Positions 16,439-26,350 of a stretch of 64,000 bases of DNA are shown here, in pieces. This stretch comes from CAYWLQ01 sp964458775. Lineage in GTDB: Bacteria > Myxococcota_A > Polyangia > JAAYKL01. The notes below the pieces were generated by a model that was not told the origin of the DNA, made no database searches, and saw nothing but the letters and a program-made list of their open reading frames with translations. Every line of letters starts with the position of its first letter. The first letter of the stretch is position 1. The position numbers and the translations under genes are program-made. Location: assembly GCA_964458775.1 (NCBI GenBank), contig CAYWLQ010000001.1, positions 1 to 64,000 on the forward strand, given 5' to 3'.

Positions 16439-17716
16439 ATGAGTCTTATTTTAAAAAACGGAAGAATTTTGGATCCATCAAGTGGTATTGATCGCATAGG
16501 TGACTTGTTTGTAGACGGCGACAAATTGTCCGAACATTTCCCCATCGGCTTGAATGTGGAAATAATAGATGTCAAGGGTTGTTGGGTTTGTCCGGGACTC
16601 ATAGATGTTCATGTTCACTTGAGAGAACCGGGACAAGAGCAAAAAGAGGATATTGCATCAGGGCTTGCGGCTGCTGCTCATGGGGGATTTACTGCTGTTG
16701 TTTCTATGCCCAACACCTCACCTCCTAATGATTCTCCTGTAATTACTAAAATGATGACAGAAAAAGCCGCAGCACTTAAGGGAACAAGACTGTATCCGGC
16801 CGCAGCTGCAACCAAATTGCGCAAAGGCGAGGAACTTTCTGATATGAGAGCATTGGTCGAAGCCGGGGCAGCGGCCTTTTCTGATGACGGCAGCGCAGTG
16901 GTCGATGACGAAGTAATGAGCAAGGTGTTGAGTTTATGTGCTGAATTGAAAATTCCTTTTTCACAACATGCAGAGGATCCCGATATTGTAAAAGGCGGTG
17001 TCTTACACGACGGTGAGATTGCAAAGAAACTGGGTGTTAAGGGCTGGCCTGCTGAAGGTGAAGATCGAATTATCAGAAGAGATATTGCGCTGGCAGAAAA
17101 ACTTGGCGTCGCTGTTCATTTTGCTCACGTTTCGACCATGGGTGCAATCGAGGCTATTGCAACGGCTAAAAAGAAAGGTGTTAAGGTTACAGCAGAGGTT
17201 ACACCGCATCATTTACTTTTGACTGATGAGACGGCTGTAACAAAGGGAACCTTGGCCAAGGTTAATCCGCCTTTGCGCTCGGAAGAACATCGCAGAGCAT
17301 GCGCAGAAGCTTTGTCTCAAGGTATACTTGATATTGTTGCTACCGACCATGCTCCTCACACTGTTTCTGACAAAGAAGGCGGATTTGATAAGGCGGCTTT
17401 CGGCATGATTGGCCTGGAAACAGCGGTTCCTTTATTGCTTGATCTTGTAAAACAAGGCTTGTTATCTCCTTTGAGAATGATAGAAGCGATGAGTACGCTC
17501 CCTGCTAGAATCTTTAATATACAGGGCGGTACACTTGCCCCCGGTTCTGTAGCTGATGTGACCGTTATCGACCCTGATAGCCCCTTTGTCATAGATCCCG
17601 AAGACTCTTGTTCGAAATCGCGTAACACACCTTTTGCCGGATATGTTGTGCCGGGTCGCGCAGTTATGACCGTGGTGGGCGGCTCTGTTGTATTTCGATC
17701 GAAGGATAGAATTTAA
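16439..17716 (+). CDS. pyrC: dihydroorotase (PyrC, class I)
   Basis: Cyclises N-carbamoyl-aspartate to dihydroorotate in pyrimidine synthesis. The 425-residue protein has the class I signature: DVHVHLREPG (metal ligands), the HAEDPDIV and VHFAHVST histidines, and ATDHAPHT near residue 300 with the catalytic aspartate. The N- and C-terminal beta strands of the amidohydrolase composite domain are present. No pyrB is adjacent. A weak ribosome site (ATAGGAAA) precedes the ATG, and hemW follows nine bases after the stop. Confidence 0.96.
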   Translation: MSLILKNGRILDPSSGIDRIGDLFVDGDKLSEHFPIGLNVEIIDVKGCWVCPGLIDVHVHLREPGQEQKEDIASGLAAAAHGGFTAVVSMPNTSPPNDSPVITKMMTEKAAALKGTRLYPAAAATKLRKGEELSDMRALVEAGAAAFSDDGSAVVDDEVMSKVLSLCAELKIPFSQHAEDPDIVKGGVLHDGEIAKKLGVKGWPAEGEDRIIRRDIALAEKLGVAVHFAHVSTMGAIEAIATAKKKGVKVTAEVTPHHLLLTDETAVTKGTLAKVNPPLRSEEHRRACAEALSQGILDIVATDHAPHTVSDKEGGFDKAAFGMIGLETAVPLLLDLVKQGLLSPLRMIEAMSTLPARIFNIQGGTLAPGSVADVTVIDPDSPFVIDPEDSCSKSRNTPFAGYVVPGRAVMTVVGGSVVFRSKDRI

Positions 17717-17725
17717 AGCACATCA

Positions 17726-18877
17726 ATGTATCAGTACTCCATTTATATTCATTTGCCGTTTTGCAAATCCAGATGTTTGTATTGCGATTTTTTTTCTACC
17801 TCACCCAATATTATACCGTTTAAAGAATATGCGGAGGTCCTGCGACTTGAGCTTGCAGCTAGAAAAGCAGCATTGCCGCAATTGAACAGGCTCTTGTCGG
17901 TTTACATAGGAGGAGGGACACCTTCTCTGTGGTCGGCAGAACAACTTGGTGCATTGCTGAAAGAACTTCCCATTAGAGGAAATGAAGAGATAACGGTCGA
18001 AGTAAATCCCAGAGATGCCTGTTCTGACTGGTTTTCTTCTTTGGTAGATTATGGAGTTAATCGTTTTTCCATAGGCGTTCAATCTTTGAATGACAAGCGA
18101 TTAGAGTATCTAGGACGACAGCATTCTGTCGAAGATGCTGTGCAGGCTGTTAGGGGCGCTCTTTGTTCCGGTGCAAATTCAGTGAGTGCAGATTTGATAT
18201 ACGGCACGTACGGCCAAAAGCCTAAAATATGGAAAAAAGAGATTGTAAAATTGACAGACCTAGGAGTCACCCATGTTTCTGCTTATGAATTAACTATTGC
18301 GAAAAATACTCCGTTCGGTATGCGAAAAGCCGAAGGAGAAGAAATATCTGCAAATGAAGAAATAGTAGAAGAACTTTATCAGACAACTTTAGAGGTTCTA
18401 TCTCAAAAAGGCTTCGAACATTATGAGATCTCAAATTTTGCGCTAGAAGGGCAAAGATCTCGTCACAATGAGCACTACTGGAGAGGCGGAGAGTATATTG
18501 GATTAGGGGCAGGTGCACATGGCTGTTCGAAATTGGGAAATGAGCTGATCAGATATTCCAATACTCAAGATATAGAATGTTATCTGGACTATAAAAATAA
18601 CGAACAATCGCCTCTTAATGAAAGCATCGGCGGACAAACAGAATACCTGTCAATGATAGACCAAGCCAAAGAAAGAATAATGCTGGGGCTTCGCACTTCT
18701 GACGGTATTGTGTTTGAAAAAATTCTAAAATCTATACCGTTGAGTATGAAGGATGAATGGCTCAAGATAGCAAGGAAGTTGGAAAAACGAAACATGGTTT
18801 ATCTTTGCGAAGGTAAAATGATACCGACTATTGCAGGAATGGCTAATGCTGATGGGCTTGCCGAAGAATTTTTTTAG
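17726..18877 (+). CDS. hemW: HemW-like radical SAM haem chaperone
   Basis: A 383-residue radical SAM protein, often misnamed oxygen-independent coproporphyrinogen oxidase. The N-terminus reads YIHLPFCKSRCLYCDFFS, with the CxxxCxxC cluster motif. YIGGGTPSLW and RFSIGVQSLNDKRLEYLGR follow, as in HemW/HemN. The C-terminal HemN_C segment (ERIMLGLRTSDGI) is present. HemW binds haem and delivers it to target proteins; the longer N-terminal extension needed for true HemN activity is absent. It is closely spaced after pyrC with no ribosome site of its own visible. Confidence 0.92.
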   Translation: MYQYSIYIHLPFCKSRCLYCDFFSTSPNIIPFKEYAEVLRLELAARKAALPQLNRLLSVYIGGGTPSLWSAEQLGALLKELPIRGNEEITVEVNPRDACSDWFSSLVDYGVNRFSIGVQSLNDKRLEYLGRQHSVEDAVQAVRGALCSGANSVSADLIYGTYGQKPKIWKKEIVKLTDLGVTHVSAYELTIAKNTPFGMRKAEGEEISANEEIVEELYQTTLEVLSQKGFEHYEISNFALEGQRSRHNEHYWRGGEYIGLGAGAHGCSKLGNELIRYSNTQDIECYLDYKNNEQSPLNESIGGQTEYLSMIDQAKERIMLGLRTSDGIVFEKILKSIPLSMKDEWLKIARKLEKRNMVYLCEGKMIPTIAGMANADGLAEEFF

Positions 18878-19083
18878 ATCGCCCAATGAAATTCTCTGAA
18901 GCGTGACAATCGTAACTACTTAAAAGACGATGGTAAAACAATAAGTATATTCGTTTAGAGTTGAGATAAAAATCCAGAAAATACAGATAGGGCATAATAT
19001 GTCAACGATCTGAGGACCCATCAATCATAATGAAAGGCCTTTAAGGGTTTTAAACAGCGAGAAACTGTATTATAGATTAAAAT

Positions 19084-20748
19084 ATGAAGTATTTGTTATG
19101 TGAAAAAAAATTATACAATTTGGGTTACGGTTTGGTGATAACTATTTCTATTTTTACGTCGTCATGCGGTAAGAAATCAGCCTCTGCAGATTTTGACGAG
19201 ACATCTTCTTTGTCGATTGACAAAATAGAAAATGTAGAAAAAAAAGAAAAAGTCCAGGTTGGGCATGGGCGCGAAGACCAAGTTTTAAGAGATATTCTGC
19301 CTCCTCTTCCTGAACCTATGGCGTATTTTGGAGATCTCGGTCGACCTAGACTTGTTGAGGGTGTTGATTATTCTCCTACTCAGAATGGTTCTGTGATTTT
19401 GGTTATTGTTGACGCTGTAAATGCAAAAAGACTCAGTGTTTATGGTAGCGAGCGTGACACCAGTCCAAACCTCAAATCACTTGCCGATGAAGGACTTCTG
19501 CTGACAAACTATATTTCCAATTCCTCTTGGACGCGTCCTAGTTTTACTACCATGATAACAGGTCTTACTAAAAAGCAACATAAGGTAGAACTGAACGGCA
19601 ATAAGGTTACAGATGATATTACCACTCTTGCTGAAAGATTTAGCAATGCAGGGTATAGAACAGCAGCGTTTGTGGGTAATCCGCTTTGTCGCAAAATATG
19701 GGGATTTGGACAGGGGTTTCAAACTTACTTAGACACAGAACATTATAAAAAAGCCTTTCCCCTAGACGGTCTTTTAGTCGATGATGCAATTAAGCACTTA
19801 AAAAAAATTGGCGATCAACCGTTTTTTATGATGCTTTTTTTAACGGCGCCGCATACACCCTATAGACCGCCTTCAGAGTATCGAAAGTATTTGCGCGAGG
19901 TCAAAGACGGACCTGTTATAGAGTATCCGTTTCAGGAATATGTTACTCCATTAAAACAGGATGAGCATGACCGCATTCTGGCAGCCTATGATGGAGAGTT
20001 GGCATATGTCGATATGCAGATAGGTCGATTGACTGCTTATATAAAGGAATCTTTATTGATTGACCGTACATCGATTATTGTTACGGCCGATCACGGTGAA
20101 ATGATGGGAGAACATAACTGTTATGTTCATTCATGGCATATGTGGGAACCAACTCTTCGTGTGCCTTTTATAATGACCTCTCCGAAATTACAAAAACTTA
20201 GAGGCATGAGTGATGATAGACCTTTTACGCATACCGATATTGTTCCCACTGTGCTGCATTTAGCAGGGCTGGATTACTCAAATCCTAAACATATGGGTGT
20301 TTCAATTGTTGACAAGTTAAAAGACCCTAAGAAGGGAAGATCCAGGCAGATATACAGTCAATACAATACCTATGGAATTAGACGTCAAGCCATTAGAAAG
20401 GACTCATATAAGATGGTTCATCATCATCTTGTACCCAAGTCCGCATTGGCACGACTTCACAGTTTGCATTCCGAAATTCCCAGTGCAGATCCCAAAAAAC
20501 TTCCGACTCTTGCTCTCGATAAAGAAAGATATGAATTGTACAATTTGGCAAGTGACCCCAGTGAAACAACTAATCTGTTTGAAAAGATGACCGATACGCC
20601 GGAGCTAAATGAATTGCTGGGCAGTTTGTCTTCCATAGTTGCTTCTTCAAATGTTGTACCGCCAAATTTGTCAGAAGAAACAATAGAAGCGCTTACTAAC
20701 GCCGGATATCTTGTTCCGATGCCTTCTAATAGTGATGTTTCTAAATGA
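19084..20748 (+). CDS. sulfatase-superfamily lipoprotein lacking the formylglycine motif
   Basis: A 554-residue exported protein with a signal peptide ending SSC and an alkaline-phosphatase/sulfatase fold. Visible parts are VILVIVDAVNAKRLSVYG (first metal strand), the nucleophile loop SSWTRPSFTTMITG, and TADHGEMMGEH (Asp336, His337). In true sulfatases the loop reads C/S-x-P-S-R. Here the first position is Thr150 and the Arg is Phe154, so formylglycine cannot form. It is more like the phosphoglycerol/phosphoethanolamine transferase side of the family, which uses Thr. The substrate is unknown. It is preceded by 206 bases of AT-rich sequence with no other gene. Confidence 0.87.
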   Translation: MKYLLCEKKLYNLGYGLVITISIFTSSCGKKSASADFDETSSLSIDKIENVEKKEKVQVGHGREDQVLRDILPPLPEPMAYFGDLGRPRLVEGVDYSPTQNGSVILVIVDAVNAKRLSVYGSERDTSPNLKSLADEGLLLTNYISNSSWTRPSFTTMITGLTKKQHKVELNGNKVTDDITTLAERFSNAGYRTAAFVGNPLCRKIWGFGQGFQTYLDTEHYKKAFPLDGLLVDDAIKHLKKIGDQPFFMMLFLTAPHTPYRPPSEYRKYLREVKDGPVIEYPFQEYVTPLKQDEHDRILAAYDGELAYVDMQIGRLTAYIKESLLIDRTSIIVTADHGEMMGEHNCYVHSWHMWEPTLRVPFIMTSPKLQKLRGMSDDRPFTHTDIVPTVLHLAGLDYSNPKHMGVSIVDKLKDPKKGRSRQIYSQYNTYGIRRQAIRKDSYKMVHHHLVPKSALARLHSLHSEIPSADPKKLPTLALDKERYELYNLASDPSETTNLFEKMTDTPELNELLGSLSSIVASSNVVPPNLSEETIEALTNAGYLVPMPSNSDVSK

Positions 20749-20805
20749 TAGTGTTACATCAAAGAGATTTTTGGGTAAAATATGTAGAAAAAATAAAATA
20801 TCTGA

Positions 20806-22575
20806 CTACATGGGAAAAAATAACAAAATCAACGGAACACCGGTGATAACAAGAATAATGTCAAGCGGTATGCCCATTCTCGTGTAGTCAGTAAACCGAT
20901 AACCTCCAGGTGCCATAACCAGTGTGTTAGATTGATGGCCGATTGGAGTAAGAAAAGCAGAGGAGCCGCCGTATGCAACTGTCATAAGAAACGGATCCGG
21001 GCAATACCCCAAACCTTTTGCCAGGCCGATCGCGATGGGCGTCATAATAAGCGTTGTTGCTGCATTGTTGATAACATCTGTTAATAGCATAGTAACTATA
21101 AAAAGAACTGTTATTATTATCCAGGGCGGCATGTTTTTACCAAATGCTATAAGAGTATTTGCTATAGCGGCAGCACCTCCGGTGGTTTCTAAAGCAGTTC
21201 CTACCGGAATCATTGCGCCTAATAAAATTATTACAGGCCAATCTACGCTTTCGTACATTTCTTTTATTGGTAAAACACCGAACAATACCATTGCAGCTGC
21301 GGCCATTGAAAATGCTACATTTACAGGTAGTAAGTCCGACACAATAATGGCTATTGCAGCTCCAAAAATACCCAATGCTAAGGATATACTCTTGTTGTAT
21401 CCCAGATTGACTCCTCTGCGGGCAAGAGGAAGACAACCCAATGCCGCTATTTTGTCCTGAAGTGTGTTTTCGTATCCTTGTAGCAAAAGTACATCACCGT
21501 TTCGAAATATGATGTTTACTAGTCTCCGATGAATTCGAGATTCTTTTCGAGCCACAGCTAACAGGTTAACATTATAATTGCGTCGCAATTGAACATCTGA
21601 AACAGAACGACCTATAAGAGGGGAATCAGCCATTACAACAGCTTCCGTAATTGCAATTTTTGTTGATTTGACTTTGCTGCTGATACTGTTCCAATCACCT
21701 AACAGTTTTACACCGGTATTTTCTGTAATTGTTTTCAATTCATCTGCATCAGTTTCGATAATTATTACATCGCCGGCTTCGAACTTCTGATTGGGATTCG
21801 GAGCATGAATCCTTATGTCTTGGCGAACCATACCCAGAACTTGGACGTTTGCTGCGGTCAAAGCTACAAATTCAACGACAGTTTTCCCTTCTGCTTTACA
21901 TCCTTTGGTAACTTCGACTTCTGTTATGTAATCATCAATATTAAATAAATCTTTGCCGGAGGTCGGAGTTTCTCTGTTCGGAAGAAGCCGTCGACCGAAA
22001 AAAATGATATACAGCAGTCCTGCTAAAGCTAAGGGAATACCCACATATGAAAAATCAAACATCCCAAAAGGTGTACCCATCTCATCGGCTCGAAAGGTTG
22101 CGACAATGATGTTTGGAGGGGTTCCTATCATTGTAGTCATGCCTCCGAGAAGAGAAGCAAAAGCAAGGGGCATCAATATGAGCGACGGAGAATAACTGTT
22201 TTTTCTTGCAAGGTGAATTGCCACAGGCATAAAAATGGCCAATGCTCCGACATTATTCATAAAAGCAGAAGTAAACGCTGTTAGAAAAGAGAGGATCGAA
22301 AGCTGAACGATGAAACCGGAAGCTAATTTTGCAACCCATTTTCCGAGAAGATCAATTAGGCCTGAAGCTTCTAAGCCTTTACCGATGATTAAAACTGAAG
22401 CTACCGTAATAACTGCCGGATGTCCGAAACCTACAAATGCTGAGTTCGGCTCGACAACACCAAATATGACAACAGTAAACAACGCAATAAGAGCGACAAA
22501 ATCATGTCTAATTCGGCCCCATGCAAAAAGAACCAATGCCAGAATTAGAGTTGCAAAAACAATATATTGCTCCAT
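20806..22575 (-). CDS. SLC13-type anion:sodium symporter with two RCK_C (TrkA-C) domains
   Basis: A 589-residue membrane transporter. Two hydrophobic blocks (about residues 1-190 and 390-589), each with the SNN-like motif of the DASS/SLC13 family (NNVGALAIFMP; NNAATTLIMTPIA), flank a soluble cytoplasmic insert (~205-370). The insert has two TrkA-C-like domains (EVTKGCKAEGKTVVEF; VMADSPLIGRSVSDVQLRR). This layout fits sulfate, dicarboxylate or similar anion uptake (YbhI/SdcS relatives). AGGGGAT precedes the ATG. It is convergent with the sulfatase-like gene, which raises but does not prove a sulfate link. Confidence 0.92.
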   Translation of the reverse strand: MEQYIVFATLILALVLFAWGRIRHDFVALIALFTVVIFGVVEPNSAFVGFGHPAVITVASVLIIGKGLEASGLIDLLGKWVAKLASGFIVQLSILSFLTAFTSAFMNNVGALAIFMPVAIHLARKNSYSPSLILMPLAFASLLGGMTTMIGTPPNIIVATFRADEMGTPFGMFDFSYVGIPLALAGLLYIIFFGRRLLPNRETPTSGKDLFNIDDYITEVEVTKGCKAEGKTVVEFVALTAANVQVLGMVRQDIRIHAPNPNQKFEAGDVIIIETDADELKTITENTGVKLLGDWNSISSKVKSTKIAITEAVVMADSPLIGRSVSDVQLRRNYNVNLLAVARKESRIHRRLVNIIFRNGDVLLLQGYENTLQDKIAALGCLPLARRGVNLGYNKSISLALGIFGAAIAIIVSDLLPVNVAFSMAAAAMVLFGVLPIKEMYESVDWPVIILLGAMIPVGTALETTGGAAAIANTLIAFGKNMPPWIIITVLFIVTMLLTDVINNAATTLIMTPIAIGLAKGLGYCPDPFLMTVAYGGSSAFLTPIGHQSNTLVMAPGGYRFTDYTRMGIPLDIILVITGVPLILLFFPM

Positions 22576-23001
22576 GAACTTATCCCCTCATAACTGTTTC
22601 AAGTATTTAGGTATCCAGTTATATAGATCTAAATTACTATTATGAATTAGGCTCTTTTCAGACCCAATAATTATGACAGAAATCGATTCTACTATGCAAG
22701 TCAAGTTGCCCTCTTTTTATTATGACTAGATAAATGGTTGATTCTTGTTAACTGCAACTGCTTTAAATTTTTTTCCATTGTTGTCGGATGAGCAGATTTT
22801 AACTGTTCATTACTAAAAATTACCCATATTTAAGACATTCATTCTGTACAATTTTACGAGAGCTGCAAAGTCGATTGTTGTGCTATTTTTTTTTTTCAAC
22901 GCCGGATGCTCATAATAGAAGTCCCTTGCTTTTTTAGTTGTGAAACCGTAGGATACGTACGTCAATCGCGTTAGCGACTATAACACATTTTGGAGGCAAG
23001 A
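22576..23001. other. AT-rich intergenic region
   Basis: This 426-base gap contains T runs and short inverted repeats (ATACGTACGT near 22955, CGCGTTAGCG near 22966) just ahead of the small gene at 23002. No reading frame or RNA is supported. The strong GGAGG before 23002 suggests a promoter close by, but no clear -35/-10 pair was found. Confidence 0.45.
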
Positions 23002-23223
23002 ATGTCAGAGCTCTCCCACTTTGAAACTGAGTCCGCAAAAACTCCCACGAAAGAGCCTTGGGCTATAATAGGCGGTGCAGCATTTTTGGGAATAATTCTT
23101 TATGTTTTGAGCCAGTTGGCGCCCAATGAGGCTATAAAACAAACAAAACAAGACGCCGCTGCTGCCGCTGCTCCGGCTGCCGCTGCTCCGGCTGCCGCTG
23201 CCGGTGCAGAAGACGAACTCTAG
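23002..23223 (+). CDS. small single-TM protein with Ala/Pro-rich tail
   Basis: A 73-residue protein. The ATG at 23002 has a near-ideal ribosome site (GGAGG, spacing five), so the gene is probably well expressed. Residues 1-18 are polar, 19-41 form one helix (WAIIGGAAFLGIILYVLSQL), and the tail is a run of A/P repeats ending in acidic EDEL. The repeats are encoded by tandem GCTGCCGCTGCTCCG units. No family is recognised. It is 56 bases before the metallo-hydrolase gene and may be co-transcribed with it. Confidence 0.7.
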   Translation: MSELSHFETESAKTPTKEPWAIIGGAAFLGIILYVLSQLAPNEAIKQTKQDAAAAAAPAAAAPAAAAGAEDEL

Positions 23224-23279
23224 CTGATAGCGCGCAAAGAGCTTGACTTCTTTGTGCACTTTCACTGGCTGTTTTGCCG

Positions 23280-24110
23280 ATGTTTTATGTAAGGTTTTGG
23301 GGGGTTAGAGGGTCCATTCCCACACCGGGGCCTAGTACGGTCAGAACCGGCGGCAACACTAGTTGTGTCGAGGTTATGTGCGGGAAAAGGCGAATTATTC
23401 TTGACGGCGGAACCGGTTTGCGTGTTCTTGGCGAAAAACTCGCAAAAGAAATGCCGGTTCAGGCTGCCATGTTTTTCAGCCATGTTCATTGGGACCATAT
23501 CCAGGGCTTTCCCTTTTTTATTCCTGCTTTAGCACCCGGCAATCATTTCGATTTGTACGGAGGAAGAAACGTAACGGCTACATTGTCGGAAACTCTTTCC
23601 GGTCAGATGAATTTTCCGAATTTTCCTTTGACTTTGGAACAAATGGCTGCGGATATGTTTTTCCATGAGTTTGATGACGGTCAATCGGTAGACTTGGGAG
23701 ACGGAGTAAGCGTTCAACCTTTGCCGCTCAATCATCCAAACGGTTGTTACGGATACCGTATAGAATATAAAGGTAAAGCAGTTACCTATTGTACAGATAC
23801 CGAACATAGAGAAAATATGGACGGAAATGTCTTAACTTTGGCACACGATGCTTCACTTTTTATCTACGATTGTCAGTATACTCCCGATGAATACCTGGGT
23901 GTTGCAGGGGGGATCAGCAGGGTTGGGTGGGGACATTCAACTTATGTCGAGGGGGCAAAACTAGCTAAGGCAGCAGGTGCCGAACGATTGGTACTGTTCC
24001 ATCACGATCCGGGACACAATGATGAAACAATAGATGACATTGAGTCCCGTTGCAGGAAGTTGTTTTCCAATTCTGATGCGGCCCGCGAAGGGCTCATTTA
24101 CGAGATATAA
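23280..24110 (+). CDS. metallo-beta-lactamase fold hydrolase (PhnP/YycJ-like)
   Basis: A 276-residue cytoplasmic MBL-fold phosphodiesterase-like enzyme. The N-terminus FWGVRGSIPTPG and GGNTSC is typical of the family that includes PhnP-like hydrolases. The metal motif is SHVHWDH, with downstream LNHPNGCYGYRI, CTDTEH and FHHDPGH. ATG at 23280 is preferred to a TTG two codons earlier. The next gene, dnaX, starts only six bases after the stop. The substrate is unknown. Confidence 0.88.
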   Translation: MFYVRFWGVRGSIPTPGPSTVRTGGNTSCVEVMCGKRRIILDGGTGLRVLGEKLAKEMPVQAAMFFSHVHWDHIQGFPFFIPALAPGNHFDLYGGRNVTATLSETLSGQMNFPNFPLTLEQMAADMFFHEFDDGQSVDLGDGVSVQPLPLNHPNGCYGYRIEYKGKAVTYCTDTEHRENMDGNVLTLAHDASLFIYDCQYTPDEYLGVAGGISRVGWGHSTYVEGAKLAKAAGAERLVLFHHDPGHNDETIDDIESRCRKLFSNSDAAREGLIYEI

Positions 24111-24116
24111 TCGCCA

Positions 24117-25937
24117 ATGTCATATCTGGTGCTCGCACGAAAATGGCGTCCCCAACGTTTTGCCGATGTTGTGGGACAGGTTCATGTAACCAAAACCCTA
24201 TCTAATGCTATCGAGTCAGATCGAGTTGCCCATGCTTTTTTGTTTTCAGGAGTTCGCGGTGTGGGTAAAACCTCTCTGGCAAGAATTCTTGCAAAATCGC
24301 TTAATTGCCAAAACGGACCGACTGTTAATCCTTGCGGTACTTGCAGTTCGTGTCGTGCAATAGCTTCGGGTACTGCTGTAGATGTTATTGAGATTGACGG
24401 TGCGTCCAATAACTCAGTTGAGGATATTCGAAATCTGAGAGAAACGGTTCCGTTTCGCCCGGTAATGGGGAAATATAAAGTATATGTAATTGATGAAGTT
24501 CATATGCTGTCAACCAGCGCATTTAATGCGCTGCTTAAAACCTTGGAAGAGCCTCCTCCTCATGTGAAATTCATTTTTGCCACCACAGAGTCGCATAAAA
24601 TTCCGGTTACCATATTATCGAGATGCCAACGCTATGATTTTAGAAGAATTCCGACTGCTGCTGTAATCGGCAGATTGGCTGAGATTCTTACAAGTGAAAA
24701 TATTGAGTTTGAACAAAGTGCGTTAACTTTAATTGGGCGAGAAGCTGAAGGATCCATGAGAGATGCATTGTCAATTTTGGATCAGGTTTTGGCAGCCGGC
24801 AGTCAAAAGATTACTGCAGAATCAGTTGCCGATCTTTTGGGAGTGGTGGAACGAAAAGTTTATTATGATCTGTCACGTGCAATATTGAGCAAGAATCCTG
24901 CGCGATGTTTAGAAATCATTAAAGAAACTGATCGTTTGGGTTATGATATGTCGGCCTTTTCCAAGGGGTTGCTGGAGCATTTTAGAAACCTGGTTGTAGC
25001 CGGCGTTTGCAAAGGTGATCGTTCGCTTTTGGATCTTTCGGACGAAGAAGCTGCAGATCTATTTGAACAAGCCGGCAGCGTATCAGCAGATACTCTCCAC
25101 AGATTGTTTAAGCATTTTGCAGAAGCATACGAGTCTATAATTCGCTCCGCCCATCCTAAAATTCTTTTAGAAGCTGCGGTTGCCAGAATCGCCGACTTAC
25201 GAGACTTAACACCGGCAAACGAAATATTGGCAAGACTTGAACGTCTGCTTGCACATGGCGGAGGAACACCGGCAGGAGGAGGAACACCGGCCGGCGGAGG
25301 ATCTCCGATCATCGGACCGGGTCAAAACAGATCTTTTTCACATGGGTCAGCTGTAAACGGCTCTTCGCCGCCGAATACGGCTCAAATGTCTTCAACCGAA
25401 AGATACTCGTCTTCTCCTGTTTCTCCAAAGGCTTCAGCCGGAAAAGTTGGCGACAGTACATTACTTTCTTCTGTCAATTCTTCTTCAAATGATTTGTCAT
25501 CATCTTTTCAATCAAAAGGCATAACAGAGGAAGCATGGAGTCAAGTTATCAGAGCAATGAAGTGTGAAAAACCTGCTATGGCTTCTATTTTAGAATACGG
25601 TCATCTTGAAACTTCCGCTTATGGGTTATTGATTTTGTTTTCAAATGAATATTCCAGTATTGCCGGTTTAGCAAAAGAACGTGTCTCAGAAATGACGTGT
25701 TATTTTCAACAACATCTCGGTAGAGACATTAGAGTTGAAGTTCGCGTTTCTGATAATGTTGTTGCTTCAAATAATACCAGACAGCGTATTGTCGAAGAAG
25801 ATCAACTAAGAGAAAAACAGGAGCATGCATTAAAACATCCGTTAATAAGGCAAATTCAAAGTGAGTTTAAAGCCGGTATAGCAGATGTAAAAATAATAGA
25901 AGAAATTTCAGTTTCGGACTTAACTGTGAGGGCTTAA
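24117..25937 (+). CDS. dnaX: DNA polymerase III gamma/tau subunit
   Basis: ATPase of the clamp loader. Residues ~1-360 carry the conserved core: the Walker A loop GVRGVGKTSLA, the four-cysteine zinc module (CQNGPTVNPCGTCSSC), the Walker B motif DEVHML, and the sensor ATTESHKIP. A low-complexity linker with three GGGTPAGGG-like repeats (residues ~379-397) and a Ser-rich stretch leads to a C-terminal domain (~470-606) of the tau type. dnaX-ybaB-recR is a classic conserved order, and all three are kept here with short gaps. Confidence 0.97.
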   Translation: MSYLVLARKWRPQRFADVVGQVHVTKTLSNAIESDRVAHAFLFSGVRGVGKTSLARILAKSLNCQNGPTVNPCGTCSSCRAIASGTAVDVIEIDGASNNSVEDIRNLRETVPFRPVMGKYKVYVIDEVHMLSTSAFNALLKTLEEPPPHVKFIFATTESHKIPVTILSRCQRYDFRRIPTAAVIGRLAEILTSENIEFEQSALTLIGREAEGSMRDALSILDQVLAAGSQKITAESVADLLGVVERKVYYDLSRAILSKNPARCLEIIKETDRLGYDMSAFSKGLLEHFRNLVVAGVCKGDRSLLDLSDEEAADLFEQAGSVSADTLHRLFKHFAEAYESIIRSAHPKILLEAAVARIADLRDLTPANEILARLERLLAHGGGTPAGGGTPAGGGSPIIGPGQNRSFSHGSAVNGSSPPNTAQMSSTERYSSSPVSPKASAGKVGDSTLLSSVNSSSNDLSSSFQSKGITEEAWSQVIRAMKCEKPAMASILEYGHLETSAYGLLILFSNEYSSIAGLAKERVSEMTCYFQQHLGRDIRVEVRVSDNVVASNNTRQRIVEEDQLREKQEHALKHPLIRQIQSEFKAGIADVKIIEEISVSDLTVRA

Positions 25938-25970
25938 TAGATTCAAAAAAAAGTTGAAAGGATTTGAGAT

Positions 25971-26321
25971 ATGACAAAAGGAAAAGGAAATAAACCAAGC
26001 ATGGCTTTTAGGGGAGGAATATCTGAATTGATGCGTCAGGCTCATCGTATGCAAACCAAACTTGAGACAGCCAAATCGGAGCTTAAAGACAAAACTTGGG
26101 AGGCAGAGTCGGCAGGCGGAAAGATAAAAGTTACTATCAACGGCGGCAGAGAAATAGTTTCTATGGTAGTTGATAAAGAACTGGTCAATCCGGAAGATAT
26201 CGAGAGTCTTCAGGATGTATTTGTTTCAGCGGTAAATGCAGCCCTAAAACTTGCTGATGAAAAGATTAACGAAGCCACAGATGAAATTACCGGGGGCGTT
26301 AAAATTCCGGGAATGTTCTAG
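25971..26321 (+). CDS. ybaB: YbaB/EbfC nucleoid-associated protein
   Basis: A 116-residue DNA-binding protein that forms a clamp-like dimer. It has the family core: a helix with MRQAHRMQTKLE, the strands WEAESAGGKIKVTINGGREIVSM, and the end GVKIPGMF. A ribosome site GAAAGGA lies upstream. Its place between dnaX and recR is the usual one. Confidence 0.95.
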   Translation: MTKGKGNKPSMAFRGGISELMRQAHRMQTKLETAKSELKDKTWEAESAGGKIKVTINGGREIVSMVVDKELVNPEDIESLQDVFVSAVNAALKLADEKINEATDEITGGVKIPGMF

Positions 26322-26350
26322 AGTAGACGGAAACGCAAGAGGCTTATTGT

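Noticed and set aside
23274..23280. TTG start for the MBL hydrolase
   Set aside because: An ATG two codons later fits the family N-terminus better; no ribosome site decides either.
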